From positions 1,302,001 to 1,366,000 of the forward strand of contig NZ_CP112866.1 of NCBI RefSeq assembly GCF_026410085.1: DNA of 64,000 nucleotides, in the 5' to 3' direction. Below the pieces are notes generated by a model, which was not told the DNA's origin, searched no databases, and saw only the letters and a program-made list of their open reading frames with translations. The translations under genes were made by a program, and so were the position numbers. Below are positions 38,237 to 47,154 of this stretch, one piece after another. Position 1 is the stretch's first letter. The number at the start of each line of letters is the position of its first letter. This stretch comes from Pseudomonas quebecensis. GTDB taxonomy: Bacteria > Pseudomonadota > Gammaproteobacteria > Pseudomonadales > Pseudomonadaceae.

Positions 38237-39358
38237 GTGCATAACGTCGTCATCAGCGGCACTGGCCTGTACACCCCGGCCAACAGCATCTCCAACGAAG
38301 AGCTGGTGCAGTCTTTCAATACCTACGTGCATCAGTTCAACCGCGACAACGCCGAGGCCATCGAGCGCGGTGATGTGCAGGCGCTGACCGAATCCAGCGC
38401 GGCCTTTATCGAAAAAGCATCGGGTATCAAGAGCCGCTTCGTGATGGACAAGGACGGCATTCTCGATCCTCAGCGCATGGCCCCAAGCCTCCCGGAGCGC
38501 AGCAACGACGAGTGGTCGGTGCTCTGTCAGATGGCCGTCGGCGCCGCCGAACAGGCTCTGCAGCGCGCCGGCAAGACCGCCGCCGACATCGACGGCGTGA
38601 TCGTCGCCTGCTCCAACCTGCAGCGCGCTTACCCGGCCATCGCCATCGAAGTCCAGGAAGCCCTGGGTATTGCGGGCTTCGGTTTCGATATGAACGTAGC
38701 CTGTTCCTCCGCCACGTTCGGCATCCAGAACGCCGCCAACAGCATCCAGCTGGGGCAGGCGCGGGCGATCCTGATGGTCAACCCGGAAGTGTGCACCGGC
38801 CACCTGAACTTTCGTGACCGCGACAGCCACTTCATCTTCGGTGATGCAGCCACGGCGGTGATCCTGGAGCGCGCCGACCTGGCCACGTCCGAGCATCAGT
38901 TCGAGGTGGTGAGCACCAAATTGCTGACCAAGTTTTCCAATAACATCCGCAACAACTTCGGCTTCCTCAATCGCGCGGCGCCCGAAGGCATCGGCGCGCC
39001 GGACAAACTGTTCGTGCAGGAAGGTCGCAAGGTGTTCCGCGATGTATGCCCGATGGTCGCTGAGCTGATTGGTGTACATCTGGAAGAAAACCAACTGAAT
39101 GTGGCGGATGTGAAGCGCTTCTGGCTGCATCAGGCTAATCTGAGCATGAACCACCTGATCGTGAAGAAACTGTTGGGCCGTGAAGCCTCCGTGGAAGAGG
39201 CGCCGGTGATTCTCGACACCTACGCCAACACCAGTTCGGCCGGTTCCGTGATTGCCTTTCACACCTACCAGGACGATTTGCCCAAGGGCTCCGTCGCGGT
39301 GCTCAGCTCGTTTGGCGCGGGTTATTCGATCGGCAGTGTCATTCTGCGCAAACGTTGA
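38237..39358 (+). CDS. Beta-ketoacyl-ACP synthase III family protein
   Basis: 373 residues with the KAS III catalytic triad Cys156 (NVACSSATFG), His298 (WLHQANLSMNH) and Asn331 (YANTSSAGS). It is longer than housekeeping FabH (~320) by an insertion near residues 30-60. The start is GTG 38237, with GAGGA 6 bases upstream. The size and the ECF sigma gene directly downstream match, from memory, P. aeruginosa PA3286-PA3285, where PA3286 feeds C8-CoA from beta-oxidation into fatty acid synthesis. That specific role here is inference. Confidence 0.9.
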   Translation: MHNVVISGTGLYTPANSISNEELVQSFNTYVHQFNRDNAEAIERGDVQALTESSAAFIEKASGIKSRFVMDKDGILDPQRMAPSLPERSNDEWSVLCQMAVGAAEQALQRAGKTAADIDGVIVACSNLQRAYPAIAIEVQEALGIAGFGFDMNVACSSATFGIQNAANSIQLGQARAILMVNPEVCTGHLNFRDRDSHFIFGDAATAVILERADLATSEHQFEVVSTKLLTKFSNNIRNNFGFLNRAAPEGIGAPDKLFVQEGRKVFRDVCPMVAELIGVHLEENQLNVADVKRFWLHQANLSMNHLIVKKLLGREASVEEAPVILDTYANTSSAGSVIAFHTYQDDLPKGSVAVLSSFGAGYSIGSVILRKR

Positions 39359-39375
39359 TAACACCGAGGTCATCT

Positions 39376-39990
39376 ATGGCTGCCGCGGACGACGCTCACC
39401 TGCTTGAGCGCCTGCTCAAGGGCGAGCAGCGTGCCTATAAGGAGCTGGTCAGCACCTATCAAAGTGCGATGCGGGCGGTGGCGTATGCCATCGTCGGCCA
39501 GCGCCACGCCGATGAAATCGTGCAGGACGCCTGGCTGGCGGTGGTGCGCAACCTCGGCAAGTTCGAGGGACGCTCCAGCTTAAAGACCTGGTTGCTGACC
39601 ATTACGGCCAACGCCGCCAAGGGCCGCTACAAGCAGAATCGTCGGGAAGTGCTGCTCGACGATTTGCCCTCGCCCCATGGCACCATCGGCGATGACCGTT
39701 TCAGCCCCGATGACGGTCACTGGGCCGTCGCCCCCTACGCCTGGCACCAGGACACACCGGAGGCTTTACTCACGGAGGACGAACTGCGCGACTGCCTGGA
39801 ACATACGTTGCTCAGTTTGTCCGAGCTGCAAAGCAGCGTGCTGGTGTTGCGCGAGCGTCAGGGCCTGGCATTGGAGGAGATCTGTAATTTGCTGTCCCTC
39901 TCGCTCTCCAATGTGCGAGTGCTGTTGCATCGGGCACGGCTTAAAGTCTTCGCCACGGTGGAGCATTTTGAGGAAACCGGCGAATGCTGA
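39376..39990 (+). CDS. ECF-type RNA polymerase sigma factor
   Basis: 204 residues with sigma region 2 (VAYAIVGQRHADEIVQDAWL, 'FEGRSSLKTWLLTITANAAKG') and region 4 (LSELQSSVLVLRERQGLALE with the HTH 'SLSNVRVLLHRARLKV'). The linker of about 45 residues is longer than usual. It follows the KAS III gene by 17 bases (GAGG then ATG 39376) and overlaps the anti-sigma gene by 7 bases. Confidence 0.93.
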   Translation: MAAADDAHLLERLLKGEQRAYKELVSTYQSAMRAVAYAIVGQRHADEIVQDAWLAVVRNLGKFEGRSSLKTWLLTITANAAKGRYKQNRREVLLDDLPSPHGTIGDDRFSPDDGHWAVAPYAWHQDTPEALLTEDELRDCLEHTLLSLSELQSSVLVLRERQGLALEEICNLLSLSLSNVRVLLHRARLKVFATVEHFEETGEC

Positions 39991-40229
39991 CCTGTAAAGA
40001 ACAAGTGGCGCGTTCCAGTGACTATCTCGATGGGCAATTAACCTTTCGCGAGCGCCTGCTGGTGCGTCATCATTTGATGTTCTGCCCGAACTGCCGTCGC
40101 TTTATCCGGCAGATGCGCCTGATGCAGGCGACCTTGAAAATCATGCCTGATGCGCCGGTCACGGATGTGGATGCCTTGGCGCAGCGGCTCGCTGACGAGC
40201 GGCGCAAAGACCAGAAAGACGGGAAATAA
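39984..40229 (+). CDS. Small zinc-finger anti-sigma factor (ZAS type)
   Basis: 81 residues with Cys4 and the His30-x3-Cys34-x2-Cys37 motif (HLMFCPNC) of zinc-containing anti-sigma domains. No membrane helix is present, so it is a soluble, possibly redox-sensitive, regulator rather than a membrane-spanning one. It overlaps the sigma gene by 7 bases (ATGCTGA), the classic partner arrangement. Confidence 0.88.
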   Translation: MLTCKEQVARSSDYLDGQLTFRERLLVRHHLMFCPNCRRFIRQMRLMQATLKIMPDAPVTDVDALAQRLADERRKDQKDGK

Positions 40230-40336
40230 CCAGGCTCGCGTGGGTGAGCCGAACGGATGATGGGGATCGCCCCGCCCACGCCAGACTGTGACAACCACCT
40301 CAGGCCTTCCTGCCCCAAGGTGTACAACGCTTAGCT

Positions 40337-41659
40337 TCAGAACTTGGCTTCGGCATCCAACTGCAGGGTGTTGGTGTCGGCGTCGCGCTGGGTACGGCTG
40401 GAGAAATCCGCTTTGGTCAGGAAGTAGGTGGCACCGACGGCGAAGTTCTTGTCGATGTCGTAGCCCACTTTGAACTTATGGCCGCGTGAACCGGTGGTGC
40501 CGTTGGCGAAGTCCGAGTCGGTGAAGGCGCCGACCACGGCGTTACGCTGGGTGTCGCGGTAGTTGTAGTCCAGGTTGAAACCGAACACCTTGGACTTGGC
40601 ACCCAGCAGCCAGGCGGTGTCCTGATCGGTGGAGGCGTCGTTGTTTTTCACGTATTGACCGTACAGCGACAGCGGTACAGCCAGTCCGCCGATGTCCAGT
40701 TGGCTGAAACCTTCGTACAGGCGGAACTCTTCGTTGGCCGAGTTACCGTTGACCGCCAGCGCGCACGGCGTGGTGGTCGTGGTGCAGCGGCTGTCTTCAT
40801 CGTTCTTGTACGCGTAGACGCTGCCGCCCACGGTCAGTTTCAGGTTGTCGGTGAGCGAGATACGCGAGCCCAACTGGCCGGCGGTCAGGCGCAGGTCGTG
40901 ACGGAACTGCACGCCATCGCCGTCGACGTTGTCCTTGAGGTTGTAGTTGCCGATGCTGCCGAACAGCTCGGCGCTGCTGCCCAGAGGATACTTGTAGGTC
41001 AGCGCCAAACCTTCAGGGTTGATGTCGCTATCCCAGATCACGTCGCCCATATTGACCCACGGTTGCAGCATCTTGCCGCCGATTACGTGCAGGTTCTTGA
41101 TCTGGTCAGGGTGGTAGTCGATGTAGCCCAGGTCCAGCCAGATCGACTTCTTGTCGAAGTAGCCATCCTGATCCTGGTTGGTGGAGCGGGCGTCGTCGCC
41201 GCCGCCGGTGGCGATACGGATACCGGTGTCCACTTGCGGGTTGATCTCGGTGTAGGCGCCCAGACGGGCACGGATACGCTGACGATCCTTGTCGCGGCCA
41301 CCGTTGTTGGGCTCGCCGTCGATCTTGATGGTTTCCTGGCGGAAACGCACATCACCCTTGAATTGCGTCTTGGCTGCCCACGCCAGCTTCTGGTCGAACA
41401 CGCTCAAATCGTTGGTCTTTTTGGCGGTGGCCGCGATCTGTTCGTTGGTCTCTTGTTGAGCTTGCCGTGCGATCTGCTGTTCTTTCTGGTCTTTGGCCAA
41501 CTCGGTTTGCAGTTCGGTGTACTGCGCCGCGGTGATCTGGCCGTTGGCCTTGAGCATGTCGAGCAATTTAGCGTCGACTGCGGCGCTGGCCGGAACACTC
41601 AGGGCCAGCAACAGGCCGCCGCACAGGACCGCCGCAGTTTTAGTGGAAGCAAGACGCAT
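40337..41659 (-). CDS. Putative outer-membrane porin with N-terminal coiled coil
   Basis: 440 residues. Signal peptide to about residue 25 (AAVLCGGLLLALSVPASAA), a short helical coiled-coil region with Gln-rich repeats (about 45-80, KEQQIARQAQQETNEQIA), then beta strands with aromatic girdles ending in a C-terminal Phe (LDAEAKF), as in 16-18-strand porins of the 'putative porin' (Porin_5-like) family. ATG 41659 is selected by GGAG and the signal peptide; the upstream in-frame start at 41704 is rejected. The substrate is unknown. Confidence 0.88.
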   Translation of the reverse strand: MRLASTKTAAVLCGGLLLALSVPASAAVDAKLLDMLKANGQITAAQYTELQTELAKDQKEQQIARQAQQETNEQIAATAKKTNDLSVFDQKLAWAAKTQFKGDVRFRQETIKIDGEPNNGGRDKDRQRIRARLGAYTEINPQVDTGIRIATGGGDDARSTNQDQDGYFDKKSIWLDLGYIDYHPDQIKNLHVIGGKMLQPWVNMGDVIWDSDINPEGLALTYKYPLGSSAELFGSIGNYNLKDNVDGDGVQFRHDLRLTAGQLGSRISLTDNLKLTVGGSVYAYKNDEDSRCTTTTTPCALAVNGNSANEEFRLYEGFSQLDIGGLAVPLSLYGQYVKNNDASTDQDTAWLLGAKSKVFGFNLDYNYRDTQRNAVVGAFTDSDFANGTTGSRGHKFKVGYDIDKNFAVGATYFLTKADFSSRTQRDADTNTLQLDAEAKF

Positions 41660-41942
41660 ATCAATCTCCGAAAGTGAGGAGGGATGGCAAACCATCCAGG
41701 ACACAACCGACCGATGACGGACGGAAAAGTAACCACCTGCTAGAACCAGGTGCTCTAAAAACAGGCGTCAGTATCGCGATGGTTTATGACGGAGCGGTGG
41801 CAAAGTGATGTCATGTCGATGACAAATGAATCGAGCGCGGAACTATCGGTTTAGAGCCTTGTCCGGCGATTCGGGCGTGTATCGATGCTGGCGATAGGCG
41901 ATACTCGCCAGGCTTTCACGCCATGATGTAGTGAGGATGCCG

Positions 41943-43067
41943 ATGCCGTTGCAACGTCTGGACAACCTGTCCGAAATCTCCCCGCAGGTATGGGATGCGC
42001 TGGTGCCGAGCGCCCAGCCCTTTGTGCGTCACGCCTTCCTCAGCGCTTTGGAAGACAGTGCCAGCCTCGGTCCGCAGTCAGGCTGGAAAGCGGAGCATTT
42101 GCTGCACTGGGAGGGCGATCGACTGGTGGCGGCCCTGCCCGGTTATCGCAAATGGCATTCCTATGGCGAGTACGTGTTCGATCACGGCTGGGCCGATGCC
42201 TGTGCGCGTGCCGGGATCGAGTACTACCCCAAACTGTTGGTGGCGGTGCCGTTCAGCCCCGTCAGCGGCCCGCGTTTGCTGGCCGCCAGCGTCGAGGACG
42301 GTTTCGAACTGCTCAACAGTCTGCCCGGTTACCTGGAAATAGAAGGGCTCTGCAGCGCACATATCAACTTCACCGACGGGCTGGCCGATGAAGCCTTGGC
42401 CGGCCAACCGGGCTGGTTGCAGCGCCTGGGTTGTCAATTCCACTGGCAGAACCGCGATTATCGCGACTTCCAGGACTTCCTCGACGCTCTGAGCTCGCGC
42501 AAGCGCAAGCAGATGCGCAAGGAGCGCGAGCAGGTAGCGGGGCAGGGCATCGCGTTCGAATGGCTGCAAGGTCACGAACTGAGCGAGGCGCAGTGGGATT
42601 TTGTCTACGCCTGTTACGCCAATACCTACGCGGTCCGTCGCCAGGCGCCGTACCTGAACCGAGCCTTTTTCAGTCTGCTGGCCGAGCGTATGCCCGAGGC
42701 GATCCGCGTGGTCCTGGCCAAGCAAGGCACACGTCCGGTGGCCATGGCCTTCAGTCTGATCGGTGGCGACAGCTTCTACGGCCGCTACTGGGGCTGCCTG
42801 GCGGAGTTCGACCGCCTGCATTTCGAAACCTGTTTCTACCAGGGCATGGATTACGCCATCGCCCACGGCCTGCAACGATTCGACGCCGGCGCCCAGGGCG
42901 AACACAAACTGATCCGTGGGTTCGAACCGGTGATCACGCGTTCATGGCACTACCTGCGGCATCCGGGCTTGAAGAGCGCGGTGGAGGATTTTCTCGAGCG
43001 CGAACGGGTAGGGATTCTGGCGTATGCCGAGGAGGCGAAGGTGGCGCTGCCGTATCGGCAGGTATAA
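41943..43067 (+). CDS. COG3146/DUF482 GNAT-like acyltransferase family protein
   Basis: 374 residues. 'FVRHAFLSALEDSASLGPQSGW', 'YVFDHGWADA', 'SSRKRKQMRKEREQV' and 'GCLAEFDRLHFETCFYQGMDYAI' are hallmarks of COG3146, a FemAB/GNAT-like family sometimes called peptidoglycan recognition/biosynthesis proteins. The true substrate is unknown. ATG 41943 is chosen by its 6-base spacing from GTGAGG; in-frame GTG 41931 and ATG 41937 overlap that site. Confidence 0.88.
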   Translation: MPLQRLDNLSEISPQVWDALVPSAQPFVRHAFLSALEDSASLGPQSGWKAEHLLHWEGDRLVAALPGYRKWHSYGEYVFDHGWADACARAGIEYYPKLLVAVPFSPVSGPRLLAASVEDGFELLNSLPGYLEIEGLCSAHINFTDGLADEALAGQPGWLQRLGCQFHWQNRDYRDFQDFLDALSSRKRKQMRKEREQVAGQGIAFEWLQGHELSEAQWDFVYACYANTYAVRRQAPYLNRAFFSLLAERMPEAIRVVLAKQGTRPVAMAFSLIGGDSFYGRYWGCLAEFDRLHFETCFYQGMDYAIAHGLQRFDAGAQGEHKLIRGFEPVITRSWHYLRHPGLKSAVEDFLERERVGILAYAEEAKVALPYRQV

Positions 43068-43114
43068 AGACCGTTGGTCTGCATCGGTACGCACAGGTAA
43101 TAATCTGGCTATCA

Positions 43115-43136
43115 TGTATGTACAAAAGTACATACA
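43115..43136. promoter_or_regulatory. Operator-like palindrome of the brnTA operon
   Basis: TGTATGTAC-AAAA-GTACATACA is a perfect 9-base inverted repeat ending 10 bases before brnT. BrnA antitoxins are DNA-binding autorepressors, so this is the expected site type. Confidence 0.8.
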
Positions 43137-43146
43137 GGCGTTTGCC

Positions 43147-43425
43147 ATGCATTTTGAATGGGATGATTCCAAGAACAAGGCCAATATCTCCAAGCACGGC
43201 ATCGATTTCAATGACGTCCCCGATATATTTCGCCATCCAATGCTGGCCTTGCGCGATGATCGAGCGGATTATGGGGAAGAGCGTTGGATATGTATTGGTT
43301 GGATAAAACTGTTAATGGGTGTAGTCGTATACACCGAGCGATGTGGTGATGTGATTCGTATCATCTCCGCGCGAAAGGCAACTAAGAAGGAGGCCAAATA
43401 CTATGACGCAAACATCCAAAACTGA
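43147..43425 (+). CDS. brnT: BrnT-type ribonuclease toxin
   Basis: 92 residues with the BrnT core: FEWDDSKNKANISKHGIDF at the N-terminus, 'DYGEERWICIGW' and 'IRIISARKATKKEAKYYD' near the end, with His, Arg and Lys residues placed as in the RelE-like fold. It should cleave RNA when free of antitoxin. ATG 43147 (MHFEWDD) is chosen; an in-frame ATG at 43114 would start inside the operator palindrome. It overlaps brnA by 23 bases. Confidence 0.92.
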   Translation: MHFEWDDSKNKANISKHGIDFNDVPDIFRHPMLALRDDRADYGEERWICIGWIKLLMGVVVYTERCGDVIRIISARKATKKEAKYYDANIQN

Positions 43426-43651
43426 TTGGGAGCGCCTGGCCAAAATGAGTGATAAAGAGATCGATACCAGCGATATCCCTGAATTGGACGCCGAATTTTT
43501 CCGTCGTGCGGAGTTACGTGTGCCTGTAAAACAGGCAGTGACTATTCGGCTGGATGCCGACGTTCTTGAGTGGTTCAAAGGTCAAGGCACGGGTTATCAG
43601 ACGCGGATCAACCAGTTGTTGCGCCAATACATGCAGGCCCATCAGGGGTGA
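43403..43651 (+). CDS. brnA: BrnA-type antitoxin
   Basis: 82 residues. A flexible acidic N-terminal part (MSDKEIDTSDIPELDAEFF) binds the toxin, and a C-terminal ribbon-helix-helix (KQAVTIRLDADVLEWFKGQG and TGYQTRINQLLRQYMQ) binds DNA. A strong AAGGAGG lies about 10 bases before the ATG, so antitoxin translation should exceed toxin translation. Confidence 0.92.
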   Translation: MTQTSKTDWERLAKMSDKEIDTSDIPELDAEFFRRAELRVPVKQAVTIRLDADVLEWFKGQGTGYQTRINQLLRQYMQAHQG

Positions 43652-43794
43652 GCAGGTGCCCTGATCCTTCTTTGCATGGGGTGTCAAGCTGGAGGCCCTT
43701 TATCCAGACCCACTTTCACAACGGCGCTGCGGCGACCGTACTGTCGCTGACCTGAGCGACGATACACGTCGGTAATCCCCTTACCGCGTTGCCC

Positions 43795-43825
43795 GTGAGG
43801 AGCTTGCCTGTGGCAAGCCCGCTCA
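43795..43825. repeat. REP-like palindromic repeat
   Basis: Outer arms GTGAG/CTCAC and inner arms GCTTGCC-TGT-GGCAAGC lie between the convergent brnA and ABC transporter genes. This is a different REP subfamily from the GGGGGCAAGCCCCC type seen elsewhere in the window. Confidence 0.65.
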
Positions 43826-43855
43826 CGACAACGTGGCCCCTCACCGATCTGTCAG

Positions 43856-45688
43856 TCAGTCGATACCGACGAAGCCACCGGTTTGATGCTGCCAGAGCCG
43901 CGCATACAGCCCGCCATGGGCCAGCAGTTCGGCATGGCTGCCACTTTCGGCGACCGCGCCTTTCTCCAGCACCACCAGGCGGTCCATGCGGGCGATGGTC
44001 GACAGGCGGTGGGCAATTGCGATCACCGTTTTGCCTTGCATCAGGGTTTCCAGGCTTTCCTGGATCGCCGCTTCCACTTCCGAGTCCAGCGCCGAGGTGG
44101 CCTCGTCCATGATCAGGATCGGCGCGTCCTTGAGCAGCACCCGCGCAATGGCGATGCGCTGGCGTTGCCCGCCGGAGAGTTTCACCCCGCGCTCACCGAC
44201 GTGAGCATCCAGCCCGGTGCGGCCTTCAGCGTCCGACAGTAAGGGGATGAACTCATCGGCGCGCGCTTTATGAATCGCCCTCCAGAGTTCTTCGTCAGTG
44301 GCATCGGGCTTGCCGTACAGCAGGTTGTCGCGGATCGAGCGGTGCAGCAGCGACGTGTCCTGGGTGATCATGCCGATCTGTTCGCGCAGGGTCTCCTGGG
44401 TCACTTCGGCGATATTCTGGCCGTCGATGAGGATACGCCCACCCTGCAGGTCGTAAAGGCGCAGCAGCAGGTTGACCAGCGTCGATTTGCCCGCGCCGGA
44501 GGGGCCGATCAGGCCGATTTTTTCCCCGGCCTTGATGCTCAGGTTGAGGCCGCCAATGATCCCGCTTTTTTTGCCGTAGTGAAAATCCACCTGCTCGAAG
44601 CGCACTTCGCCATGGGGTACGTTCAGGCGTGGAGCATTGTCGCGGTCGGTCACGGCCAGCGGCTGGGCGATGGTTTTCAGGCCGTCCTGGACCATGCCGA
44701 TGTTTTCGAAAATGCCATTGACCACCCACATGATCCAGCCGGACATGTTGACGATGCGGATCACCAGGCCAGTGGCCAGGGCGATGGCGCCCACCGAGAT
44801 CAGCGACTGGGTCCACAACCACAGCGCCAGGCCCGTGGTGGTGACGATCAGCAGGCCGTTCATGGTGGTGATGGCAATGTCCATGCTGGTGACCACGCGG
44901 CTGGCCAACTGGGTTTTTTCAGTCTGCTCGATCAGCGCTTCCTTGGCGTATTGCTGCTCGTACTGAGTGTGTGCGAACAGCTTCAAGGTGGTGATGTTGG
45001 TGTAGCCGTCGACGATGCGCCCCATCAATTTGGAGCGCGCCTCGGAGGAGATCACCGAGCGTTCCTTGACCCGCGGTACGAAGTAACGCAATGCCAGGCT
45101 GTAGCAAATGATCCAGCTCACCAGTGGGATCATCAGACGCCAGTCCGCCTCGGCAAACAGCACCAGGGAACTGATGGCATAGATCGCCACGTGCCAGATG
45201 GCATCCACTGCCGCCACGGCGGAGTCGCGCAGCGAATTGCCGGTTTGCATGATGCGCTGGGCGATTCGTCCGGCGAAGTCGTTCTGGAAGAAATTCAGGC
45301 TCTGCTTGAGCACGTAGCTGTGGTTCTGCCAGCGGATCAGGCTGGTCATGCCGGGGCTGATCGTCTGGTGCACCAGCAGGTCATGCAGGGCGCCGAAGAT
45401 CGGGCGCAGCAGCAGGGCAACCACGGCCATCCAGATCAGCTCGGTGCTGTGTACCTGAAAGAAGTCCGCGGGCGGCGTGCCCTGGGCCAGGTCGATGATG
45501 CGACTCAGGTAGCTGAACAGCGCGACTTCGATCAGCGCGCCGATCAAGCCCACCACCAGCAGGGCGGCGAAGTGCGGCCATACCTGGCGCAGGTAATAGA
45601 GGTAGAAGGGCAGGACTTTGTCAGGCGGGGCGGCGCTGGGCGCGTCGCGGAAAATATCGATCAGTTGTTCGAAACGACGATAGAGCAT
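43856..45688 (-). CDS. ABC exporter, fused permease-ATPase
   Basis: 610 residues. An N-terminal six-helix exporter domain (~40-340) is followed by an ATPase with Walker A GPSGAGKST (about 400), signature LSGGQRQRIA and Walker B ILIMDEATSALDSE. Works as a homodimer or with a similar protein. It belongs to the MsbA/multidrug-like half-transporters; the substrate is not predictable. A GC-rich terminator separates it from the upstream PPIase gene. Confidence 0.92.
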   Translation of the reverse strand: MLYRRFEQLIDIFRDAPSAAPPDKVLPFYLYYLRQVWPHFAALLVVGLIGALIEVALFSYLSRIIDLAQGTPPADFFQVHSTELIWMAVVALLLRPIFGALHDLLVHQTISPGMTSLIRWQNHSYVLKQSLNFFQNDFAGRIAQRIMQTGNSLRDSAVAAVDAIWHVAIYAISSLVLFAEADWRLMIPLVSWIICYSLALRYFVPRVKERSVISSEARSKLMGRIVDGYTNITTLKLFAHTQYEQQYAKEALIEQTEKTQLASRVVTSMDIAITTMNGLLIVTTTGLALWLWTQSLISVGAIALATGLVIRIVNMSGWIMWVVNGIFENIGMVQDGLKTIAQPLAVTDRDNAPRLNVPHGEVRFEQVDFHYGKKSGIIGGLNLSIKAGEKIGLIGPSGAGKSTLVNLLLRLYDLQGGRILIDGQNIAEVTQETLREQIGMITQDTSLLHRSIRDNLLYGKPDATDEELWRAIHKARADEFIPLLSDAEGRTGLDAHVGERGVKLSGGQRQRIAIARVLLKDAPILIMDEATSALDSEVEAAIQESLETLMQGKTVIAIAHRLSTIARMDRLVVLEKGAVAESGSHAELLAHGGLYARLWQHQTGGFVGID

Positions 45689-45727
45689 TGGGGTTGACGC
45701 CCGCCGGGCGGGCTCTCCTTTCAGGTG

Positions 45728-45754
45728 CGCGCGCAGCCTTGGGGGCTGCGCGCG
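45728..45754 (-). terminator. GC-rich hairpin between PPIase and ABC exporter genes
   Basis: An 11-base stem GCGCGCAGCC/GGCTGCGCGC (plus one flanking pair) with a 5-base loop follows the PPIase stop on the minus strand. The T-run is poor. Confidence 0.6.
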
Positions 45755-45770
45755 GTGCGTCCTGCAGACT

Positions 45771-46334
45771 TCAGTCGATGCGCTTGGCCGACTTGATCAC
45801 GACAGGGTCGATTGGCACGTTCTGCATGCCTTGCTTGGTGGTGGTCTGGGAGTTGACGATGATATCGACCACGTCCATGCCCTTGACCACTTTGGCGAAT
45901 ACCGCGTAGCCGGCATCGCGGCCGGGGTCGAGGAAGGCGTTGTCAGCCACGTTGATGAAAAATTGGCTGGTGGCCGAATCCGGGTTCGAGGTGCGCGCCA
46001 TCGACAGCGTGCCACGCACGTTGTGCAGGCCGTTGCTGGCTTCGTTCTTGATGGGGGCTTCGGTCGGTTTTTGCACCATCTGCGTAGTGAAACCGCCGCC
46101 CTGGACCATGAAACCCGGAATCACACGGTGGAAAATCGTGTTGGTGTAGAAGCCTTTGTCGACATAGGCCAGAAAGTTCTTGGTACTGATCGGCGCCTTG
46201 ACCGGGTCCAGTTCGATTTCAATCTGGCCATTGGTGGTGTCGAGCAGAACGTGCGGCGCCTTGGCCGGCTCTGCCGCCATCAGGTTGGCAGCGAACAAGG
46301 CGGAACCGGCGAAGAAGGCGATTTTTTTCAGCAT
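45771..46334 (-). CDS. Periplasmic cyclophilin-type peptidyl-prolyl isomerase
   Basis: 187 residues with a signal peptide ([20 protein letters not shown]) and a compact cyclophilin domain: '[16 protein letters not shown]' and '[20 protein letters not shown]' carry the catalytic Arg and Gln/Phe positions. Catalyses proline isomerisation during folding in the periplasm (PpiA-like). Its start overlaps the end of the upstream hydrolase gene by 7 bases. Confidence 0.93.
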   Translation of the reverse strand: MLKKIAFFAGSALFAANLMAAEPAKAPHVLLDTTNGQIEIELDPVKAPISTKNFLAYVDKGFYTNTIFHRVIPGFMVQGGGFTTQMVQKPTEAPIKNEASNGLHNVRGTLSMARTSNPDSATSQFFINVADNAFLDPGRDAGYAVFAKVVKGMDVVDIIVNSQTTTKQGMQNVPIDPVVIKSAKRID

Positions 46335-47140
46335 GGGTCAGTGATCCTGGTAGTGGTGTCGACGGTCTTTAGAAAATCGAGCAGGGTCGTGTTAAAGGCG
46401 TCGGGTTGATCCAAAGGCGTGGCATGGCGGGAATCTTCGATGACCACCAGTCGCGCATCGGGCAGCAGTTTTACATAGATTTCTTTTTGCGCCACGGGGG
46501 TGTAGTCGTGGTCGGCGCTGATGACCAGGGTTGGACAGGCGATCCTGGAAAGTCGTTCCTGCACGCTCCAGCCCACAATCGCATCGAAGCTGGCGAGATA
46601 AGCACGTTTGTCGTTTGTTGCCCAGCGCTCGGCCATTTTGCGACGCAGATCGGCCTGCTGCGGTTTGGGAAACAACCGCTCGGCCAGGGCCTTGCCGATG
46701 CTGCTCAGGCTGAGCACGCGCGCCAGTGTCCAGCGCTTGGCCCATTGCCAATGGTCATTGACGCTGCGTACCTTGACCTCGGGCGCGCTGTTGACGATGC
46801 ACAGGCTGCGCACCAGGCCGGGCGCGTCCACCGCCAGCTGAAAGGCGATCATACCGCCCATGGACAGCCCGGCCACATGGGCCGGCGGCAGGTCGAGGTG
46901 GTCGATCAGCGCGATCAGATCCGCGCTGAAGCCCGGGATACTGTAACGCTCGCGCGGCTTGTCGGAGCGCCCATGGCCGCGTACATCCACCACGATCAGG
47001 CGGTAATGCCGGGACAGTACCGGCACCTGCAGCTCCCAATCCTGGCTGCTGGAACCCAGGCCGTGGATCAGGATCAGCGGAGTACCGTGGCCGTATTCCG
47101 TGTAGTGCAGGGTGCAGCCTTGATGGTCGAACCAGGCCAT
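46328..47140 (-). CDS. Alpha/beta hydrolase (PcaD/MhpC-like)
   Basis: 270 residues. '[18 protein letters not shown]' oxyanion region, '[17 protein letters not shown]' nucleophile Ser elbow, Asp in 'ISADHDYTP' and His in '[12 protein letters not shown]'. It starts at ATG 47140 with GGAG 8 bases upstream. The long open frame continuing to 48268 is an out-of-frame shadow of the LysR gene, not a fusion. It is probably co-transcribed with the PPIase gene downstream. The substrate is unknown. Confidence 0.9.
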   Translation of the reverse strand: MAWFDHQGCTLHYTEYGHGTPLILIHGLGSSSQDWELQVPVLSRHYRLIVVDVRGHGRSDKPRERYSIPGFSADLIALIDHLDLPPAHVAGLSMGGMIAFQLAVDAPGLVRSLCIVNSAPEVKVRSVNDHWQWAKRWTLARVLSLSSIGKALAERLFPKPQQADLRRKMAERWATNDKRAYLASFDAIVGWSVQERLSRIACPTLVISADHDYTPVAQKEIYVKLLPDARLVVIEDSRHATPLDQPDAFNTTLLDFLKTVDTTTRITDPC

Positions 47141-47154
47141 GCACGAACTCCGTT

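Noticed and set aside
44270..45697. 475-residue plus-strand ORF opposite the ABC exporter
   Set aside because: Antisense shadow of a protein with complete ABC motifs.
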